This document shows positions 24,969 through 33,057 of a stretch of 64,000 bases of DNA, in pieces. This DNA is from Nocardioides ganghwensis. GTDB taxonomy: Bacteria; Actinomycetota; Actinomycetes; Propionibacteriales; Nocardioidaceae. The translations under genes and the position numbers were made by a program. The DNA lies in NCBI RefSeq assembly GCF_014779655.1, contig NZ_JACXYX010000001.1, positions 62,001-126,000 of the forward strand, written 5' to 3'. Within the stretch, counting starts at the first letter, position 1, and each line of letters starts with the position of its first letter. A model generated the notes under the pieces. That model was given only the letters and a program-made list of their open reading frames with translations, was not told where the DNA came from and searched no databases.

Positions 24969-25042
24969 CGGTTCATCGTGACACGCGCGCGCCGACCTCG
25001 GTCCTGCAGCGAGGCGGACCTGGGCCGAGGGCCGAAGGTCCC

Positions 25043-25071
25043 TTGCCGGACGGTCCGCGGCGGCGCATGGT
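25043..25071 (+). promoter_or_regulatory. Promoter of the DUF1918 gene
   Basis: TTGCCG (25043-25048), 17 bases, then CATGGT (25066-25071), followed by 6 bases and the ATG at 25078. Spacing fits a vegetative promoter giving a leaderless transcript. Confidence 0.5.
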
Positions 25072-25077
25072 GGACGG

Positions 25078-25266
25078 ATGAAGGCAGAAGTGGGCGACAG
25101 CCTGGTCGTCGAGAGCAACAAGGTCGATGCGGCCCCCAGGCAGGGAGAGATCGTCGAGGTGCGCGGCGAGGACGGCGGCCCGCCGTACGCCGTGAAGTGG
25201 AGCGACGGCCACGAGGGTCTGGTCTACCCGGGCGCCGACGCGCACGTCGTGCCCGCGCAGCACTGA
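25078..25266 (+). CDS. DUF1918 protein
   Basis: A 62-aa protein of the DUF1918 family, common in actinobacteria and of unknown function: KAEVGDSLVVESNKVDAAPRQGEIVEV, then PPYAVKWSDGHEGLVYPGADAHVV. The fold is predicted to be a small SH3-like beta barrel. It is monocistronic and convergent with the next gene. Confidence 0.9.
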   Translation: MKAEVGDSLVVESNKVDAAPRQGEIVEVRGEDGGPPYAVKWSDGHEGLVYPGADAHVVPAQH

Positions 25267-25306
25267 CGCGCCGGAGCACCTGACCGTCCGGTGCGGCGAG
25301 ACCGTG

Positions 25307-25328
25307 CCGGGGCTCCCGAGCGCCCCGG
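25307..25328 (+). terminator. Hairpin between convergent genes
   Basis: CCGGGGC (25307-25313) pairs with GCCCCGG (25322-25328) around an 8-base loop, between the DUF1918 gene and the convergent gene ending at 25346. Confidence 0.45.
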
Positions 25329-25345
25329 TGCATCCACTGGATGTC

Positions 25346-25939
25346 TCAGCGGGAGGCGAACCAGGGGTGGTGCAGGTCGTAGAACTCCGCGTTCGCCATG
25401 GCGTACTCGAGGCCGGACCGGACCTCCGGGGGCGGCTCGACCTGCTCGCCCTGCCGCGCGGCGTCCTCGCTGGTGAACGCGACGGTCTCGGTGAAGGTGC
25501 CGTCCGGCTCGATGGCGAGGGTGCCGCCGATGATCTCGGGCCGCGCCTCGTGCAGCGAGTCGGTGTCGGTGGTCATCAACGACCTGAGGCGCTCGACGTC
25601 GTCGACCTTGCCCCGGATGACCTGGACGAAGCCGGCGTCGTCGGACCCGCCGTCCATCAGCAGGGTGACGTCGTCGCAGTCGTGGAACTCGACGGGCCCG
25701 TCGAAGAGCTCCATCATGCGCGCGGCCCACGCGTCCTGCTCGGGCCGGCCGGAGTTGGACATCGCGGACTCCCGCGAGTCGAATCGGACGACGCCCATGA
25801 ACATGTCGTCGTCGGTGAACCCGTAGGTCCCTCCGAGCCAGCCCGGTGCTCCGGAGCTGAGCTCGTTGCGCCACGTGTCCAGGTGCTCGTGGAGCTCCTG
25901 CTGGCGCGTGCACTTGCCTTGGATGATCTGGATGAACAC
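25346..25939 (-). CDS. Duplicated dimeric alpha/beta-barrel protein
   Basis: A 197-aa protein with two similar halves: VFIQIIQGKCTRQQELHEHLDTW near the start and FVQVIRGKVDDVERLRSLM near residue 94. Each resembles one ferredoxin-like unit of the ABM/EthD fold, so one chain likely forms the barrel that family members normally make as dimers. Such proteins are often monooxygenases or stress proteins; no catalytic residues are evident. The GTG start at 25939 follows a strong AGGAGGAG site. It stands alone after the ABC transporter operon. Confidence 0.7.
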   Translation of the reverse strand: MFIQIIQGKCTRQQELHEHLDTWRNELSSGAPGWLGGTYGFTDDDMFMGVVRFDSRESAMSNSGRPEQDAWAARMMELFDGPVEFHDCDDVTLLMDGGSDDAGFVQVIRGKVDDVERLRSLMTTDTDSLHEARPEIIGGTLAIEPDGTFTETVAFTSEDAARQGEQVEPPPEVRSGLEYAMANAEFYDLHHPWFASR

Positions 25940-26074
25940 GCTGCTCCTCCTCTGAGTGGTCACCCACCTCTCGGGATCGGGGGGTGGGAGGGCAGTCCTC
26001 GAATCTACGCCGGTGAGGGGGCCGCGGACAGGGGTCTCCGGTGGGTCTAGACCGCCTCGATCCGCGCCCAGCGC

Positions 26075-26524
26075 TCACCCGGGTTCGCCGATGTCCTCGT
26101 TCCACAGCTGCGGGTTGGCCGCGATGAAGTCCCGCATCATCGCCTTGCACTGCTCGTCGTCGACCACGACGACCTCGACGCCACGGGAGCGGAGGTAGTC
26201 CTCGCCGCCGTAGAACGTCGTGTTCTCGCCGACCACCACCCGCGGGATGCCGTAGAGCAGGATCGCGCCGGTGCACATGTCGCACGGCGACAGGGTGGTC
26301 GCGATGGTGGCCCCGGCGTAGACGCTGGCCGGCAGGCGCCCGACGTTCTCCAGGCAGTCGGTCTCGCCGTGCCGGATGGCGCTGCCCAGCTGCACCCGGC
26401 GGTTGCGGCCGACCCCGAGCAGGCGGTCTCCCTGCGCGAGGGCCGCGCCGATCGGGATCCCTCCCTCCGCCGCGCCCGCGCGCGCCTCCGCGATGGCGAG
26501 GGCGAGCAGCTCTTCGTCAGTCAT
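26075..26524 (-). CDS. Fungal-type cytosine deaminase
   Basis: A 149-aa zinc deaminase. The zinc site is HGETDCLEN (about 58-66; the Glu is the proton shuttle) and SPCDMCTGA (about 85-93). The sequence follows yeast cytosine deaminase closely: LSPCDMCTGAILLYGIPRVV, EVVVVDDEQC and the tail WNEDIGE. tRNA-adenosine deaminases and guanine deaminases have HAE instead of HGE. The likely reaction is cytosine to uracil and ammonia. A GAGGAG site lies upstream and the gene starts 15 bases after the ABC permease stop, so it is the last gene of the uptake operon and probably acts on the imported base. Confidence 0.85.
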   Translation of the reverse strand: MTDEELLALAIAEARAGAAEGGIPIGAALAQGDRLLGVGRNRRVQLGSAIRHGETDCLENVGRLPASVYAGATIATTLSPCDMCTGAILLYGIPRVVVGENTTFYGGEDYLRSRGVEVVVVDDEQCKAMMRDFIAANPQLWNEDIGEPG

Positions 26525-26539
26525 GGATGACTCCTCGTG

Positions 26540-27439
26540 TCAGGCACGCCGGTAGGCCTTCAAGTAGGACCCCGGGTAGTGCACCTTGCGGCCCCAGACG
26601 GCCAGGGCGGTGATCACCGCCACGTAGGGGAGCGCGAGCATCACCTCGCGCGGGACGTCGCTGAACGCCGTGGTGATGGCCAGCTGGAGCTGGAGGGCGT
26701 CCGTGACGGCGAAGATGAGGGCGCCGAGCACGACGGGCCACACACGCCACTTGGCGAAGATGACGAGCGCGATGCACACCCACCCGCGTCCGTTGATGAT
26801 GTTGAGGGTGAAGCTGCCCAGCACGGCGAGGGTGAGGAACGCCCCCCCGATGGCCATGAACGCACCGCCGACGGCGAGGGCGGCGTACCGCGTGGCGTTC
26901 ACCGAGATCCCAGCCACCTCGGCGGCCTCGAAGTTCTCCCCGACGGCGTGGATCCGGTAACCGAGGCCGGTCGAGCGCAGCACCCACCACGTCCCCGGAG
27001 CCAGCACGAGGAAGGCGACGTACGTCAGCCAGTGCTGCTCGAGCACCGGTACGTCGGACAGCCAGGCGTCGAACTTGTCGTCGAGCTTCGGCCGTCCGCC
27101 GGCGTACAGCATCCGGAAGGTGAACTCGCACCCGGCGATGAGCAGCAGCGTCAGGCCGAGGCCCGAGACGTGCTGGTTGAGGCCCAGGGTGACGGACAGG
27201 ACCGCCATCGCCAGCCCCGCGACGACGCCTGTGAGGATCGCAGCGAGCAGACCCCACCACGGAGAGCCGGTGCGGAGGGCGACGAGGAAGCCGGTGAAAG
27301 CGCCGGCGTACATGGTGCCCTCGATGCCGAGGTTGAGCACGCCGGTCTTCTCGACGATCAGCTCGCCGATGCCGGCCCACACCAGCGGGGTAGCGACGGT
27401 CAGCATGGCGGCCAGGGCGGCCAGGAGGTTGATGCTCAT
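26540..27439 (-). CDS. BMP-family ABC permease, second subunit
   Basis: A 299-aa inner-membrane permease of the BPD_transp_2 family used by nucleoside/base BMP-type importers. About nine hydrophobic segments are visible, with the family motif IGELIVEKTGVLNLGIEGTMYAGAF near residue 25 and GENFEAAEVAGISVNATRYAAL near 180 (the coupling loop). The ATG overlaps the upstream permease's stop by 4 bases. It pairs with that permease as a heterodimer. Confidence 0.9.
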   Translation of the reverse strand: MSINLLAALAAMLTVATPLVWAGIGELIVEKTGVLNLGIEGTMYAGAFTGFLVALRTGSPWWGLLAAILTGVVAGLAMAVLSVTLGLNQHVSGLGLTLLLIAGCEFTFRMLYAGGRPKLDDKFDAWLSDVPVLEQHWLTYVAFLVLAPGTWWVLRSTGLGYRIHAVGENFEAAEVAGISVNATRYAALAVGGAFMAIGGAFLTLAVLGSFTLNIINGRGWVCIALVIFAKWRVWPVVLGALIFAVTDALQLQLAITTAFSDVPREVMLALPYVAVITALAVWGRKVHYPGSYLKAYRRA

Positions 27440-28536
27440 CGGTGCCCCACCTCTTCGCGCTCGGAGTCCTCAGCGGCACGTCGCGGTGGTCGCCACTGGA
27501 CCCGGTAGCGCCGCCAGCTCAGCGCGGACAGCACGGTCAGCATCAGGAGCGCGCCGAACATGTCACCGAGCTGGGTGGGCACCTGCAGCACCAAGGAGAC
27601 GCTCTCGGCTCCGACGGTGATGTCCCCGAGGAGACCCGCGACGAGCACGACACCGAGCGCGGTGAGGCCACCCAGCGTGGCCACGATGATGCCGGTGTAC
27701 CCGTAGTTGTTGGAGATGCCCTGGGTGAGCTGGTGCTGGACCCCCATCACCTGGGAGGCGCCGCCCAGGCCGGCGATGCCGCCCGACACCAGGGCGGCCC
27801 GGAACCGCAGCCGGTCGACCGGCACCCCGCTGAAGGCGGCCGCGTCGGGGGCCGCGCCCGTGGCCCGCACATGGAGCCCGACCGCGGTCCTGCTGAGGAC
27901 GAACCACGTCAGGGCGATGATGAGCAGGGCGACCGCGAACCCCCAGTGCACCCGGGTGCCGGGCACGATCTCCGGCAGGTCGTAGCCCGTGCCAAAGCGG
28001 TCGGAGTCGGTGAAGCCGCTCGCGGTGTTGCGCCACGGCCCGTTGAGGAGTCCCTGGACGACCAGCAGGGCGACCGGGTTGAGCAGGAGCGTGGTCACCA
28101 CTTCGTCGATGCGACCGTGCCGCTTCAGCCAGGCAGGCAGGAGCGCCCAGCCGGCGCCCCCGACCGCGCCGGCGACGAGCCCGAAGGGAAGCGCGGCGAC
28201 GGCCGGCAGGTCCGGGAGCGTCAATGCCAACCAGGTGGTCAGCACGGCGCCCATGAGGAACTGACCCTCGGCCCCGATGTTCCAGTAGCCGGCGCGGAAC
28301 GCGATGGCGACCGCTATGCCGGTGAACAGCAGCGGTGTCGCGGACAGCAGGACCTCGTAGATCCCTTGGGGCGAGCTGAGGGGCTGGACCAGGTAGCGCT
28401 CGAACGCCGCGGGCGGGTTGGCGCCCGCGATGCGGATCGGGATGGCGGTGAGCACGACCGTGGCCAGCACCGCCACCAGGACCGCCACGGGCGCGACCCA
28501 CCGCGGCTCGCTGCCGCGCAGCACCAGCCGCATCAT
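27436..28536 (-). CDS. BMP-family ABC permease, first subunit
   Basis: A 366-aa permease of the same importer. It has the family motif LLFTGIAVAIAFRAGYWNIGAEGQFLMG near residue 80 and the coupling-loop sequence GLHVRATGAAPDAAAFSGVPVDRLRF near 230. It is longer than its partner, as is usual for the first permease. The start is the ATG overlapping the ATPase stop (ATGA at 28536); translation is coupled. Confidence 0.9.
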   Translation of the reverse strand: MMRLVLRGSEPRWVAPVAVLVAVLATVVLTAIPIRIAGANPPAAFERYLVQPLSSPQGIYEVLLSATPLLFTGIAVAIAFRAGYWNIGAEGQFLMGAVLTTWLALTLPDLPAVAALPFGLVAGAVGGAGWALLPAWLKRHGRIDEVVTTLLLNPVALLVVQGLLNGPWRNTASGFTDSDRFGTGYDLPEIVPGTRVHWGFAVALLIIALTWFVLSRTAVGLHVRATGAAPDAAAFSGVPVDRLRFRAALVSGGIAGLGGASQVMGVQHQLTQGISNNYGYTGIIVATLGGLTALGVVLVAGLLGDITVGAESVSLVLQVPTQLGDMFGALLMLTVLSALSWRRYRVQWRPPRRAAEDSEREEVGHR

Positions 28537-30110
28537 GCGCTCACCTCGCCGGCCATCATCCGTCCCAGCCGATCGCTGGTGGCCTCTGCCGGAGCCACCT
28601 CCGCGGTGATCCGGCCGCGGAAGAGGACCACGATGCGGTCGCACAGGGACCGCAGCTCGTCGAGGTCCTCGGAGATCACCAGCACCCCACCGTCGCGCGC
28701 CTTCAGGTCCTCGAGGCGGCCGTGGACGTAGCGGTAGGCGCCGACGTCCAGGCCGCGGGTGGGTTGGGCGGCGACCAGTGCCCGGGGCCGGCGCGCCAGG
28801 GTCCGCGCCAAGAGCACCTTCTGCATGTTGCCTCCGGAGAGGTTGGCGATGACGTCCGTGGGGGTCGCCCGGATGTCGAACCGCTCGATGAGCTCCTCGG
28901 CGTGCCGACGGATGGCCGCGCCGTCGAGAACGCCGCGGCGGGTGAACGCCGGCAGGTCCTCGAGCACGAGGTTCTGCTCCACGCTCAGCTGCGGGATGAC
29001 GCTGCCACGCCGATCCTCGGTGAGCCGCCCGAGCCCGGCCTGCAGCCGGGCGCCGACGCCGCTGCGGGTGATGTCCTGACCGGCGACCTCGACCCGTCCC
29101 CGGCTGGCGGCCAGCGTGCCGGCCAGCACCCCTGTGAGCTCGGTCTGCCCGTTGCCGCTGATGCCCGCGACGCCCACGATCTCGCCGGGCATCACCTGCA
29201 GGCTGACGCCGTCGAGGACCGGATGCCCACGGACCTCGTACGTCACGTCCGTCAGGCTGAGCGCCGGTACGCGCGCGCCGGGGTCGGGGGACGCCGGGGA
29301 GCTCGCGTCCCGGTTCGTCGCCGGGACGGAGAGTCCCACGGCGGCGGCGGCGGTGTCGGTGTCCGTGGTGGTCGTGGTCGAGGCCGTGGTCGACCCCATC
29401 ATCAGGGCCGCCAGCTCGGCGTCGCCGACCTCCTGGGTGACGCGCTCGCCGACCAGCGTGCCGCGGCGCAGCACCACCACGCGGTGGGAGATCTCCGCGA
29501 CCTCACGCAGCTTGTGCGAGACGAAGAGCACGCCCAGTCCGGAGGTCCGCAGCCGCTCGATCGTGACGAACAGCGCCCGGACGTCCTGAGGGGTGAGCAC
29601 GGCGGTCGGCTCGTCCAGGATGAGTACCCGGCAGTCGTGGAAGAGGGCCTTCACGATCTCCACCCGCTGGCGCTCGCCGATGGACAGCGTGGACACGAGA
29701 CGCTCCGGCTGGAGGTCCACGCCGATGCGCTCCATGGCCTGTTCGACACGGGCACGGTGCTGGCGGGCGTCGATCCGACCGAGGCCGACACCGGACAGGG
29801 CGACGTTCTCCCGGACCGTCATGGTCTCCACCAGCGAGAACTCCTGGGTGACCATGCCGATGCCGGCGGCCATCGCGTCGCGCGGCGACCGGATGTTGAG
29901 GGTCCGCCCCTCCATGCGGATGACGCCGGCGTCCGGGCGTACGAGCCCGTAGATGATCTTCATCAGCGTCGACTTGCCGGCTCCGTTCTCACCGAGCATG
30001 GCCACCACCTCGCCGCGCCCCACGGACATGCTCAGCGAGTCGTTCGCGACCAGGTCTCCGAAGCGCTTGGTGATGCCTTCGAGCTCGAGGAGCGGCGCAG
30101 CGGTGCTCAC
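28533..30110 (-). CDS. BMP-family ABC importer, duplicated ATP-binding protein
   Basis: A 525-aa ATPase with two nucleotide-binding halves. The first has Walker A GENGAGKST, signature LSIGERQRVEI and Walker B VLILDEPTAVLTP. The second has a degenerate Walker A (GISGNGQTE, without lysine) and signature LSGGNMQKVLLARTL, as is normal for RbsA/YufO-type proteins. A low-complexity threonine/alanine linker (STTASTTTTTDTDTAAAAV) joins them. Walker B of the second half is altered (ALVAAQPTRGLDVGA, Gln replacing Asp-Glu). It starts at a GTG inside the substrate-binding protein's stop. Confidence 0.92.
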   Translation of the reverse strand: MSTAAPLLELEGITKRFGDLVANDSLSMSVGRGEVVAMLGENGAGKSTLMKIIYGLVRPDAGVIRMEGRTLNIRSPRDAMAAGIGMVTQEFSLVETMTVRENVALSGVGLGRIDARQHRARVEQAMERIGVDLQPERLVSTLSIGERQRVEIVKALFHDCRVLILDEPTAVLTPQDVRALFVTIERLRTSGLGVLFVSHKLREVAEISHRVVVLRRGTLVGERVTQEVGDAELAALMMGSTTASTTTTTDTDTAAAAVGLSVPATNRDASSPASPDPGARVPALSLTDVTYEVRGHPVLDGVSLQVMPGEIVGVAGISGNGQTELTGVLAGTLAASRGRVEVAGQDITRSGVGARLQAGLGRLTEDRRGSVIPQLSVEQNLVLEDLPAFTRRGVLDGAAIRRHAEELIERFDIRATPTDVIANLSGGNMQKVLLARTLARRPRALVAAQPTRGLDVGAYRYVHGRLEDLKARDGGVLVISEDLDELRSLCDRIVVLFRGRITAEVAPAEATSDRLGRMMAGEVSA

Positions 30111-31174
30111 TGCCGCGAGACGTCGATGGAGCCCGCCGGCGCCGACTCGTCCACCGGTGTGGTGAAGGAGCCGTCCATGATCGCCGCCTCCTTCTCCTCC
30201 ACCTGCTGCACGAGGTCCTCCGGCACGCCACCGACGACGTCGGTGTTGATGGGAGCCAGCTCGCTGCCGCCGACGTTCATGAAGCTGTACTCGCCCAGGT
30301 CGACGGCGGCCGGACCGTTCTCGGCCTGCTCGACGACCGCGTCCACGGTGGGCCGCATGTGCCAGATCAGCGACGTCACGACGTGTTCGGGTGCCTCCTC
30401 CTCCTGGTCGACCATCATCCCGATGACCGGGATGTCCGCCTCCTCCGCGGCGGCGATGACCCCGTCGCGCTCGGCGAACAGCACGTCCGCACCGGCGGCG
30501 ACATGGGCGTTGGCGGCCTGCTTGGCAGCCGCGGGGTCGAAGAAGGTGTTGATGAAAGAGACCTTCACCGTGGCCTCCGGGTTCGTCTCCTTGATGCCCT
30601 GGACGAAGGCGTTGACGATCCGGTTGACCTCCGGGATGGGCATCGCCCCGACCACGCCGATCACGTCGCTCTCGGTCAGGCCGCCGGCGATCATGCCGGC
30701 GAGGTAGGCCGGGTCCTGCAGCCAGTTGTCGAAGACGCTCATGTTGGGCTCCACGGGGTCCTCGCCCGAGCCGAACGCGAAGGGGATGTCGGGGAACTCC
30801 GCGGCGACCTTGCGGACCGCCTCCTCCGCCGCGAACGCGTCGCCCATGATCGCGTCCGGCTGCTCGCTGGACGCGATGTTGCGCAGCGTGCGCTCCATGG
30901 CGTCGGCGGTGTTCACGTTGTCCACGTGCTTGTACTCGATGGTCCCGTCCTCGACCGCGCTCTGCAGCGCGGCGTGGATGGCGCCGTCCCACGGCTCCTC
31001 GAGCGGGGTGGCGAAGACGCCGTAGATCAGCGGCAGGTCCTCCGTGCCCTCCCCGCCACCGCCCGTGGTCTCCTCGCCGGTGGTGCCGCCGCAGGCGGCC
31101 AGGACCACCATGCTCGCTGCCGCGACCCCGGCCAGTGCCCGGTGCCGCCAGGTACGACGTGTCTGCATGCCCAT
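30107..31174 (-). CDS. BMP-family substrate-binding lipoprotein
   Basis: A 355-aa lipoprotein that captures the substrate outside the membrane. The signal peptide ends in a lipobox (VVLAAC, Cys near residue 28), followed by a Thr/Gly/Glu-rich tether. BMP-family sequence follows (IYGVFATPLEEPWDGAIHAAL, PDIPFAFGSG, YLAGMIAGGLT, VIGVVGAMPIPEVNRIVNAF). Members bind purine or pyrimidine nucleosides or bases; the deaminase at the operon's end suggests cytosine or a related pyrimidine. It is the first gene of the operon and divergent from the PucR regulator. Confidence 0.9.
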   Translation of the reverse strand: MGMQTRRTWRHRALAGVAAASMVVLAACGGTTGEETTGGGGEGTEDLPLIYGVFATPLEEPWDGAIHAALQSAVEDGTIEYKHVDNVNTADAMERTLRNIASSEQPDAIMGDAFAAEEAVRKVAAEFPDIPFAFGSGEDPVEPNMSVFDNWLQDPAYLAGMIAGGLTESDVIGVVGAMPIPEVNRIVNAFVQGIKETNPEATVKVSFINTFFDPAAAKQAANAHVAAGADVLFAERDGVIAAAEEADIPVIGMMVDQEEEAPEHVVTSLIWHMRPTVDAVVEQAENGPAAVDLGEYSFMNVGGSELAPINTDVVGGVPEDLVQQVEEKEAAIMDGSFTTPVDESAPAGSIDVSRQ

Positions 31175-31349
31175 GAGCGTCTCCGTGCTGTCAGGAGCGG
31201 TGGCCCCGCGGGTCGCGGCTGTTTCCGCCTCGACAGCAACTCAACCCCCCACCTGCAGCGGACGACAAGGGTCGAAGCGTCATTTCGATGCGGTAACGAC
31301 CGGACAGTTCGTCATGCCTGAACGGGACCTGGGACGTCATGCTGTCGAC

Positions 31350-32870
31350 ATGGCGATCACGGTGCAGGACCTTCTCGAGCTGCCCGTGCTCAGCGAGGCC
31401 CGTCCCGAGGTCCTGTCCGGGGGTGACCTGTCTCGCCGACCCGTGCGGTGGGTGCACACCTCGGAGATCTACGAGATCTGGCCACTGCTGCGCGGCGGCG
31501 AGGTCCTGCTGACCACCGGGCTGGGTCTGGTGGGTGCGTCACCGGAGGCGACGGCGGCGTACGTCCGCGCCCTGGCGCGCAAGGAGGTCGCTGCCCTGCT
31601 CCTCGAGCTGGGGCGCACCTTCACCCGCCCGCCCGAGGCGCTCGTGGTGGCGGCCGTCGAGCACGGCCTGCCCCTGGTCGTCCTGCACGGTGTCGTGCCC
31701 TTCGTCGAGGTCACGGAGACCGTCCACCCGCTGCTCCTCGACCACCAGGTGGAGGAGCTGCGCGTCCTCGAACGCGCGTCCGCGGAGATGAACCGCAGGC
31801 TCGTGGGCGGCGACGGGCTGCCCGACCTCGTGGCTGCCGTCGCCGAGCTGTGCGGGGGACTGGTCGGCCTCTACCGGATGGACGGAACCCTGGCGGCGGG
31901 CTCCGACGTGGAGGATGCCGACGACGCGTGGGAGGTCGGTGTGGGCACCGGTCCGTGGGCGAGGCTCGTGGTCACAGGGGTCGGGTCCGAGCACCGACGC
32001 CTCGTGGAGCTCTGCTCCGGCTCGCTGGCCGTCTTCCTGGCCCACAGCGACGCGGCCACGGTCACGCCCAGCACGGCGGCCGCTGCGCTGCTCCGCGACC
32101 TCGCCTCGGGCCGGTACGTCTCGGGGGCGGACATCGCCGAACGCGCCTCCGCCTTGGGACTCTCGGCCCAGCCGGGAAAGCGGCTGCTGGCGCTGGTCGT
32201 CCGCACCACCACCCTCACGTCGGGCCGGACCGGCACCGATGCGGTGGTGCACGCCGCGCGGCGCGTGCTCGAGACCTGTGCGGCGGCGGAGGTGGACGGA
32301 CAGGTGCTGATCGCCGCGAGCCTGCCCTTCGCCGAGCTCCGCGAGCGGCTGTCCCGTCTGCTCGACTCCATCGATGCCGAGCTGAGCGCGACCGTGGGCG
32401 GGTCGGTGAGCCTGATGACGGCCGGCGCCACGGTCGATGATGTCACTGGTCTCGCGCGGTCCGTGCCCCAGGCGATCGAGGCGGCGACGCTGGCCACGAA
32501 GCTCAGCCTGCGCTCGCGCCTGGTGCTGGCGAGCGACCTGGGCGTCTACGACCTGCTGTCCGGGGTGGTGGCCGATGCCGAGCTCGAGCGCTTCGTCGAC
32601 GAGCAGCTGGGGCCGCTGCTGGGCCAGGACGCCCGGACAGGCTCGGAGCTCGTCCGTACGCTCGACGCCTACCTGGAGGCGGGTCTGTCCAAGACGACCG
32701 CTGCGGCCGCGCTGGGCATCCGCCGGCAGACCATGTACGCCCGCCTGGAACGCATCAGCCGCCTGCTGGGCGGCCTGGCGCCCGACGACCGACAGCGACG
32801 TACGGCGCTGGACCTGGCGCTGGTGACCTGGCGGATGCGGTCCTCCGCACCGGCCCACCGACCGCGCTGA
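31350..32870 (+). CDS. PucR-family transcriptional regulator
   Basis: A 506-aa regulator with an N-terminal PucR domain (ITVQDLLELPVLSEARPEVLSGGDLSRRPVRWVHTSEI) and a C-terminal helix-turn-helix (YLEAGLSKTTAAAALGIRRQTMYARLERISRLL). PucR proteins usually activate purine or allantoin use; the divergent uptake operon implies control by a purine or pyrimidine. The ATG at 31350 is chosen because CATGCT ends 6 bases before it, the leaderless layout seen elsewhere; an ATG at 31315 has no better signal. The 175-base divergent gap must hold the operator, which I cannot identify. Confidence 0.88.
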   Translation: MAITVQDLLELPVLSEARPEVLSGGDLSRRPVRWVHTSEIYEIWPLLRGGEVLLTTGLGLVGASPEATAAYVRALARKEVAALLLELGRTFTRPPEALVVAAVEHGLPLVVLHGVVPFVEVTETVHPLLLDHQVEELRVLERASAEMNRRLVGGDGLPDLVAAVAELCGGLVGLYRMDGTLAAGSDVEDADDAWEVGVGTGPWARLVVTGVGSEHRRLVELCSGSLAVFLAHSDAATVTPSTAAAALLRDLASGRYVSGADIAERASALGLSAQPGKRLLALVVRTTTLTSGRTGTDAVVHAARRVLETCAAAEVDGQVLIAASLPFAELRERLSRLLDSIDAELSATVGGSVSLMTAGATVDDVTGLARSVPQAIEAATLATKLSLRSRLVLASDLGVYDLLSGVVADAELERFVDEQLGPLLGQDARTGSELVRTLDAYLEAGLSKTTAAAALGIRRQTMYARLERISRLLGGLAPDDRQRRTALDLALVTWRMRSSAPAHRPR

Positions 32871-33005
32871 CCACCCGGCCATCCCGCTCCTGTTGCCGGT
32901 GGTGGCGTCGAGCTTGACGGAGTCCCAGGCGTAGACGGCGTCGGCGGCCTTGCCCTGGTCGGTATCGGCGCCGTCGACGGGGCCGGCGTTGTCGGTGGTC
33001 GTCCC
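32871..33005 (-). pseudogene. Possible gene relic between PucR and the YbjN-like gene
   Basis: On the minus strand, 32880-33003 reads without stops as a plausible protein fragment: DNAGPVDGADTDQGKAADAV, then YAWDSVKLDATTGNR. Codon use looks coding, but there is no start codon, ribosome site or continuation. It may be the remains of a deleted gene; chance is also possible in GC-rich DNA. Confidence 0.3.
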
Positions 33006-33011
33006 TAGAGT
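33006..33011 (+). promoter_or_regulatory. -10 element of the YbjN-like/NERD-helicase pair
   Basis: TAGAGT is followed by 7 bases and then an in-frame GTG (33019). The transcript would start at about 33019, giving either a leaderless GTG start or a 39-base leader for the ATG at 33058. Confidence 0.45.
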
Positions 33012-33057
33012 CGTGCTCGTGGGGATCGCGGGGGCGATCCGGACAGGGGTCGAAGGC

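Noticed and set aside
26044..26053. Ten-base palindrome GGTCTAGACC
   Set aside because: Too short and without promoter context; likely chance.
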